Part shown: positions 60,397-64,000 of the stretch, in pieces
How the letters are laid out: each line of letters opens with the position of its first letter
Numbering within the stretch: position 1 is the stretch's first letter
NCBI GenBank assembly: GCA_028023455.1
Contig: JAQFVV010000283.1
Span: 744,001-808,000 of the forward strand
Length of the DNA: 64,000 nt
Source: Epiperipatus broadwayi
Taxonomy: Eukaryota; Onychophora; Udeonychophora; Euonychophora; Peripatidae
Direction of reading: 5' to 3'
Position numbers and translations under genes: made by a program
The notes under the pieces: generated by a model
The model's input: only the letters and a program-made list of their open reading frames with translations
What the model was told of the DNA's origin: nothing
The model's database searches: none

Positions 60397-61258
60397 ATTT
60401 CTAAAAGGTGAGTAATGGTGGTGGGCACAATTAAATTTGATAATTAAAATCTGATTTTTAATTGTAATTAACAATTTAAAAATTATGTAACATGATCTTA
60501 AATTAATGTGATTTGAAGTGATGAAATTTGATTTTTAAACGGAATTGATAATTAAAAAATTAAAGACAAAAATAAGAATTTAATTTTTGTTAGTTTTAAT
60601 TACATTTTGCTCAACAGTGGTGAGTCAGTGTCTTTATTATCATAAGTTTAAGTTCTTATTTTTATTTTAAACTTTTAGTTTACTCTAATGGAGAGGAAAA
60701 AACACCCAAAAAATGAATTTCTTTGGAAACAAAAATATCAATTTTAGATCGCTTAGCGAAATGCGAAGGATCAATAGTGATTGGAAAATGTTTTAGTTGT
60801 ATTTCCTCTTGACTTCATTTAATGAGAAACTACAATACCTCGTATCACATCATGATGAATCTGATGTCTCAAATAGTGATAATAATTAAAATACCATACA
60901 TGTATGAAAAAAATGTAAATTACGCATAAAAATATATTGTTTTGAATAAAATTAAATACTGTAGTTAATAAAAAAAAGTAAAAAAAGTTTGTCTTGTATC
61001 AATTTTTTTCAAATTTTAAATTTTTTATTGATCATATTTTACTTTCTTTTTTTTTTTTTATGCGAATTTTAAAGTAATTATATGTGGTTACTTTGCTTTT
61101 ATGCGATTTTTGGAAAATTACAGTACATATCCCCCATTTTTCAAGATAAGGTAAGTTTATTTTTGTGTGATTTCTTTTGTGCGTGTTTTCTGAGGAACCT
61201 ATCTACCACATAAAACAAGACCCAGGTGTGTAGGGGTTTGAATTCAGACTTTCACATG
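60397..61258. other. AT-rich intergenic sequence
   Basis: Nothing was recognised apart from the family B end sequence (about 61230-61258) that precedes the palindrome. Confidence 0.35.
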
Positions 61259-61324
61259 ACCCTCAACTATCCATGCTACCTCATACTGCTGACACACTTG
61301 GTCACACACATGTCAAAATGATAA

Positions 61325-61383
61325 ATAATCACCAATATATGTATTTCATGCTAAACCAGCACTCGTCAGTTGGTTCAGATTAT
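61325..61383 (-). ncRNA. Hammerhead ribozyme, family B
   Basis: Outer stem I ATAATC/GATTAT, loop TGAA against T, inner CCAA/TTGG, core CTGACGA (position 7 variable). Stem II GTGCTG-GTT-TAGCAT closes with a G-U pair. GAAA, stem III ATA/TAT, cleavage at TATA. All core bases are present. Confidence 0.75.
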
Positions 61384-61611
61384 CATCACACATATATCCA
61401 ATCAATGCTCAGCTTATATTAAGATAGCCAATCTTCATACTTTAATGGACAGGCTTTAATCCACTCCACTCCACAACTCTTCAGCCATCCATTTTATTGA
61501 AAATCTGATGGATGGCTGAAGAGTTGTGGAGTGGAGTGAAGCCTGTCCATTAAAATATGAAAAGTAGCTATCTTAATATAAGCTGAGCATTAATTGTATA
61601 TATGTGTGATG

Positions 61612-61670
61612 ATAATCTGGACCAACTGATGAATACTGATTTAGCACGAAATATGTATATTGGTGATTAT
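61612..61670 (+). ncRNA. Hammerhead motif, family B, weakened stem II
   Basis: CTGATGA at 61626-61632, GAAA and both stem I helices are intact. Stem II (ATACTG/TAGCAC) has two mismatches, so folding is doubtful. Confidence 0.55.
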
Positions 61671-61738
61671 TTATCTTTTTGACATGTGTGTGTGATCAAG
61701 TGTGTCAGCAGTATGAGATAGCATGGATAGTTGAGGGT

Positions 61739-62589
61739 TGTATAATAATGAATGTATTAACTCTTAATTAAAATTGAAGGTCTATACCTTTGATAGAAAA
61801 TCATGATAATTCTTATCATAAATGATTTGTAATAATCATTAATGTATTTATTTAAATAGAATATTGTCATAGTGGTAAATACAGGAAATTTCACACTCGT
61901 AGATTACATTCTAATATATATATAATACAACCCATAACAACTAGGAATTGATCAAAAAGTAATTAATAGTGATTTGCAGCATAGTTTTAAAAAGTCCATG
62001 TTTTTATGAATCACTTTAAGTAGTTTTTATTTACAGTAATTGATGATTGCATTCTCTATTTTTCTTTTTCACTGTTCTCCATGTATCTGTTCACAGAATT
62101 TAATAATGCATTTTTTAAAATGTTGATTCATTTAGTTTGAAAGGTTTAACATTGTTTAATTTTAAAAATAAATGTTTGAACAGTAACATTTTTGATAATT
62201 TTAATATATTACTGACATTTATAATAACTATGGGTTATTAGTTACAAAAGCATCTTCCGGTAGTTATGATTTAAAAATAAGAACAAGATAAAGTAGAATG
62301 GGTGAATGAATATTTTAATTTCAAGATTAGTGTAATCTGGAATAAATGGATGAGTATCCAGTATTAAATATGAAACAAAAATAGATGAACAAAATATCCA
62401 ATAATATAAAGATCTCATAATTGAAAAGATTGAATTTAAATACCAGGTACAAATATTAAAAGACAAAGTCAGTCATTTAGATTTTATTATGAGTGTCTTC
62501 ATTCTGTATAATTCATTATATGTTATTAAGCATAAATTTTATTATTTTTGTAAAAAAGTTATGGGATCAAAATTTTGCATTCTATTTCT
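61739..62589. other. AT-rich intergenic sequence
   Basis: Nothing was recognised. Confidence 0.35.
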
Positions 62590-62845
62590 TTAAACTTAAG
62601 CCAATAAACATCACATGACCACCACTTCTTATGCTTGTGTATAACTTGTTAAAACAGGCAAAACTCACTATACATATTGCCACACACAGCAAGCTAGAGT
62701 AATCACTGGATACCAGAAGGCTTGTGCATAAAATCCCCATCTAGTGCCTACTCATCCAATATCCCCAGACTAGTTTCTGGCTTGTGGCATTCATCAGTGA
62801 GGAGCCTTAGATCTGAGAGCACTGCACCTATATCTTAGGATCTTT
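62590..62845 (-). mobile_element. Family A ribozyme element, single minus copy
   Basis: It runs from ccaataaacatcacatgacc through aacaggcaaaactcactat to the hammerhead and the gatcttaggatct block, about 250 bases, and is close in sequence to the left half of 11525-12676. Confidence 0.75.
62754..62812 (-). ncRNA. Hammerhead ribozyme, family A
   Basis: Stem I ATCTAA/TTGGAT and CCTCA/TGGGG, core CTGATGA, GAAACTAGT, GTC site cut between complements of 62768 and 62767. Stem II reads TGC-CACAA-GCC, with one pair lost and the A-A at 10.1-11.1, so only two firm pairs remain. Core complete, stability low. Confidence 0.6.
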
Positions 62846-62984
62846 AAACTTGCTGATTACAGAAATAATAATTAATGATGCAATCTTGAGATGTGTTAAA
62901 TTCAATTATATGTGCACAATTTTGGGGATTAAACTGACATTTTCTAAAGCAATAAATTCAGTAACTAACTCTACATACATTATA

Positions 62985-63210
62985 TCACCCAACATAAGCC
63001 ACAATTAATCAATAAATGCCAGAAGATGTGTGCATAAAATCCCTATTGACTGAGAACTCATCCAATATTCCCAGACTAGTTTCTAGCTTATGGCTTTCAT
63101 TAGTGAGACTCTATAAGCTACAAACTAGTCTGGGGATATTGGATGAGTATGCACAAAGCTTCTAGTATCGATTGATTACTTTTGGCTTGCACTAGGTGGC
63201 ACTACTATAT
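62985..63210. mobile_element. Family A inverted pair, interrupted at its 3' side
   Basis: A minus-sense piece (to about 63108; hammerhead core CTAATGA, dead) joins a plus-sense piece (about 63106-63210, ribozyme 3' half only). The plus-sense body reaches ggcttgcactaggtggcact and then passes into the LINE frame. Confidence 0.6.
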
Positions 63211-63972
63211 GAAATAAGAATAGCTAAAATAGTTTTTAATTGGATTACGAGTAAAGGACAGGCAACAAGATGGGTGAGAAAGGTAATGTGGTATGCAAAA
63301 GATTTGGATAAAGAAATTATATCAGTATACTTGTACAAAAGGTGGGATGATTGTGTTGGGAGGATTGTTGAGTGTTATAGTGGTAAGGACTGGGATAAAA
63401 GAATAGATGCATTAATAAAGAATAGGGAATTGGAGAGATGGAGAACTAGTATGGAGAGTAAAAAGAGTCTACATATATATAGAAGTAAACAGAACATTGG
63501 GTGTGAGTTAATTTATGATAATAGCAAGGTAAGTAGTTTATTGTTTAAGGCTCAACCAGGATCTTTAGCAACAAGAGAATATACATGTAAATGGAAAAAT
63601 ATGGGTGATTTAGTATGCAAACTGTGCAGGGAAGGCATAGAAAATATTAGACATTTATTAATTGAATGTAAATGATTGAAAGCAGAAAGGGTACAAATAA
63701 TGAAGTTATAGAAGAATAAATATGAACAAAGTGATTATACAGAAAGTGGGTTATTGGTTTTTATGCTGAGTTTAGGAAAAGATAAGGGGGATTTATATAT
63801 AAAGGCCATAGAGTTAACAAAAATTATGCGATGGAGCAGATTATGGGAAAACTTAGAATGGGGAATGGAAAAAGACGGTAAAGTGGCTAACATGTTTCTC
63901 TGGGCAATAGCTGTTGAGAGATTCTTGACTCTGTTTAAGGAAAAGTCACAGTTTATCACATTACTGTTTTAA
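63196..63972 (+). pseudogene. Non-LTR retrotransposon C-terminal ORF with two in-frame stops
   Basis: One reading frame runs the whole length, broken only by TGA at 63673 and TAG at 63706. It shows TSKGQATRWVRKVMWYAKD, then KWKNMGDLVCKLCREG with a Cys-Cys-His-Cys finger (IENIRHLLIEC), then a conserved tail (LVFMLSLGKDKGD, MRWSRLWENLEWGMEKDG, AIAVERFLTLFKEKSQ). This is the post-RT end of a LINE of a different type from the RTE copies. RT and endonuclease are missing. The first codons and last few codons derive from the surrounding family A sequence. Confidence 0.7.
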
Positions 63973-64000
63973 CAGTTTGTGTAAGCATAGGAAATAGTGA
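63973..64000 (+). mobile_element. Family A body resumes after the LINE frame
   Basis: cagtttgtgtaagcatagga is the family A phrase that normally follows ctgttttaa in copies such as 14590. The unit is cut off by the window end. Confidence 0.6.

Larger units (their letters stand above)
61259..61738. mobile_element. Family B ribozyme element, 480-bp near-perfect palindrome
   Basis: The arms accctcaactatccatgct (left) and agcatggatagttgagggt (right) begin and end the block. The centre is about 61500 with a 19-base loop. Each arm is a family B unit from tRNA-like end through hammerhead to the gaagcctgtccatt body. Hammerheads face each other at 61325-61383 (minus) and 61612-61670 (plus). The minus-sense end continues left to about 61230, so the right end is slightly truncated. 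Confidence 0.8.

Noticed and set aside
1-64000. CRISPR arrays, bacterial operons or riboswitches
   Set aside because: Introns, SINEs, LINEs and poly(A) signals show animal nuclear DNA; no regular spacer arrays were seen.

Overview
Kind of organism. This is a non-coding, very AT-rich stretch of animal nuclear DNA. There are no operons, no dense ORFs, and almost every long reading frame lies in a retrotransposon relic or is a chance frame. The one host gene I can support is the 3' end of DSCC1 (DCC1, a subunit of the CTF18 replication factor C-like clamp loader). Its penultimate exon (37343-37405) and last exon (48626-48734) lie on the + strand, split by an 11.2 kb intron. Long repeat-filled introns, tRNA-derived SINEs, RTE-type LINEs and one SINE fragment that resembles a cephalopod SINE from memory (about 22750-22800) suggest a lophotrochozoan, probably a cephalopod mollusc. 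That assignment is inference and moderate at best.

Layout. 0.3-1.3 kb is a trinucleotide-rich minisatellite. 3.2-5.9 kb holds an inverted ribozyme element and a 1.1 kb interspersed repeat. 8.5 kb has a short minisatellite. 10-14.6 kb is packed with palindromes and inverted repeats. 16.5-19.1 kb is a degraded, nearly full-length RTE LINE, with further RTE pieces at 23.8-25.5 (minus), 31.8-33.1 and 42.8 kb. 25.5-26.5 kb is a tandem array with hammerhead ribozymes. 37-49 kb is the DSCC1 3' region; its intron holds SINEs, ribozyme elements and a LINE C-terminal ORF (44.2-44.8 kb, minus). 49.7-62 kb is intergenic with several foldback elements. 62.6-64 kb combines ribozyme-repeat copies with another LINE C-terminal ORF.

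Most interesting content. At least two sequence-distinct families of short repeats carry type I hammerhead ribozymes. Family B has the core CTGATGA, a 6-bp stem II closed by GTT, CGAAA, a minimal stem III, and a two-part stem I. Its units occur in direct tandem (408-nt period, 25492-26534), as a single TSD-flanked copy (39529-39993), and as head-to-head inverted pairs (3238-4166, 61259-61738). Family A has its own core and a GTC cleavage site, with a 452-453 nt tandem period (11525-12676), and relics through the window. A diverged 364-nt-period relative lies at 20814-21470. Tandem monomers with one ribozyme each match the description of retrozymes (non-autonomous retroelements replicated through circular RNAs). 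The 13-17 bp target-site duplications point to LINE-type integration. The inverted copies flanked by a single target-site duplication look like twin-priming or template-switch products made from multimeric RNA. Family names A, A', B, C, D, F and G are mine.

How parts fit. RTE and other LINE relics are plausible past sources of the reverse transcriptase that moved the SINEs and ribozyme units. Ribozymes would cut multimeric transcripts into unit-length RNAs. DSCC1 is unrelated and simply hosts these insertions in its last intron.
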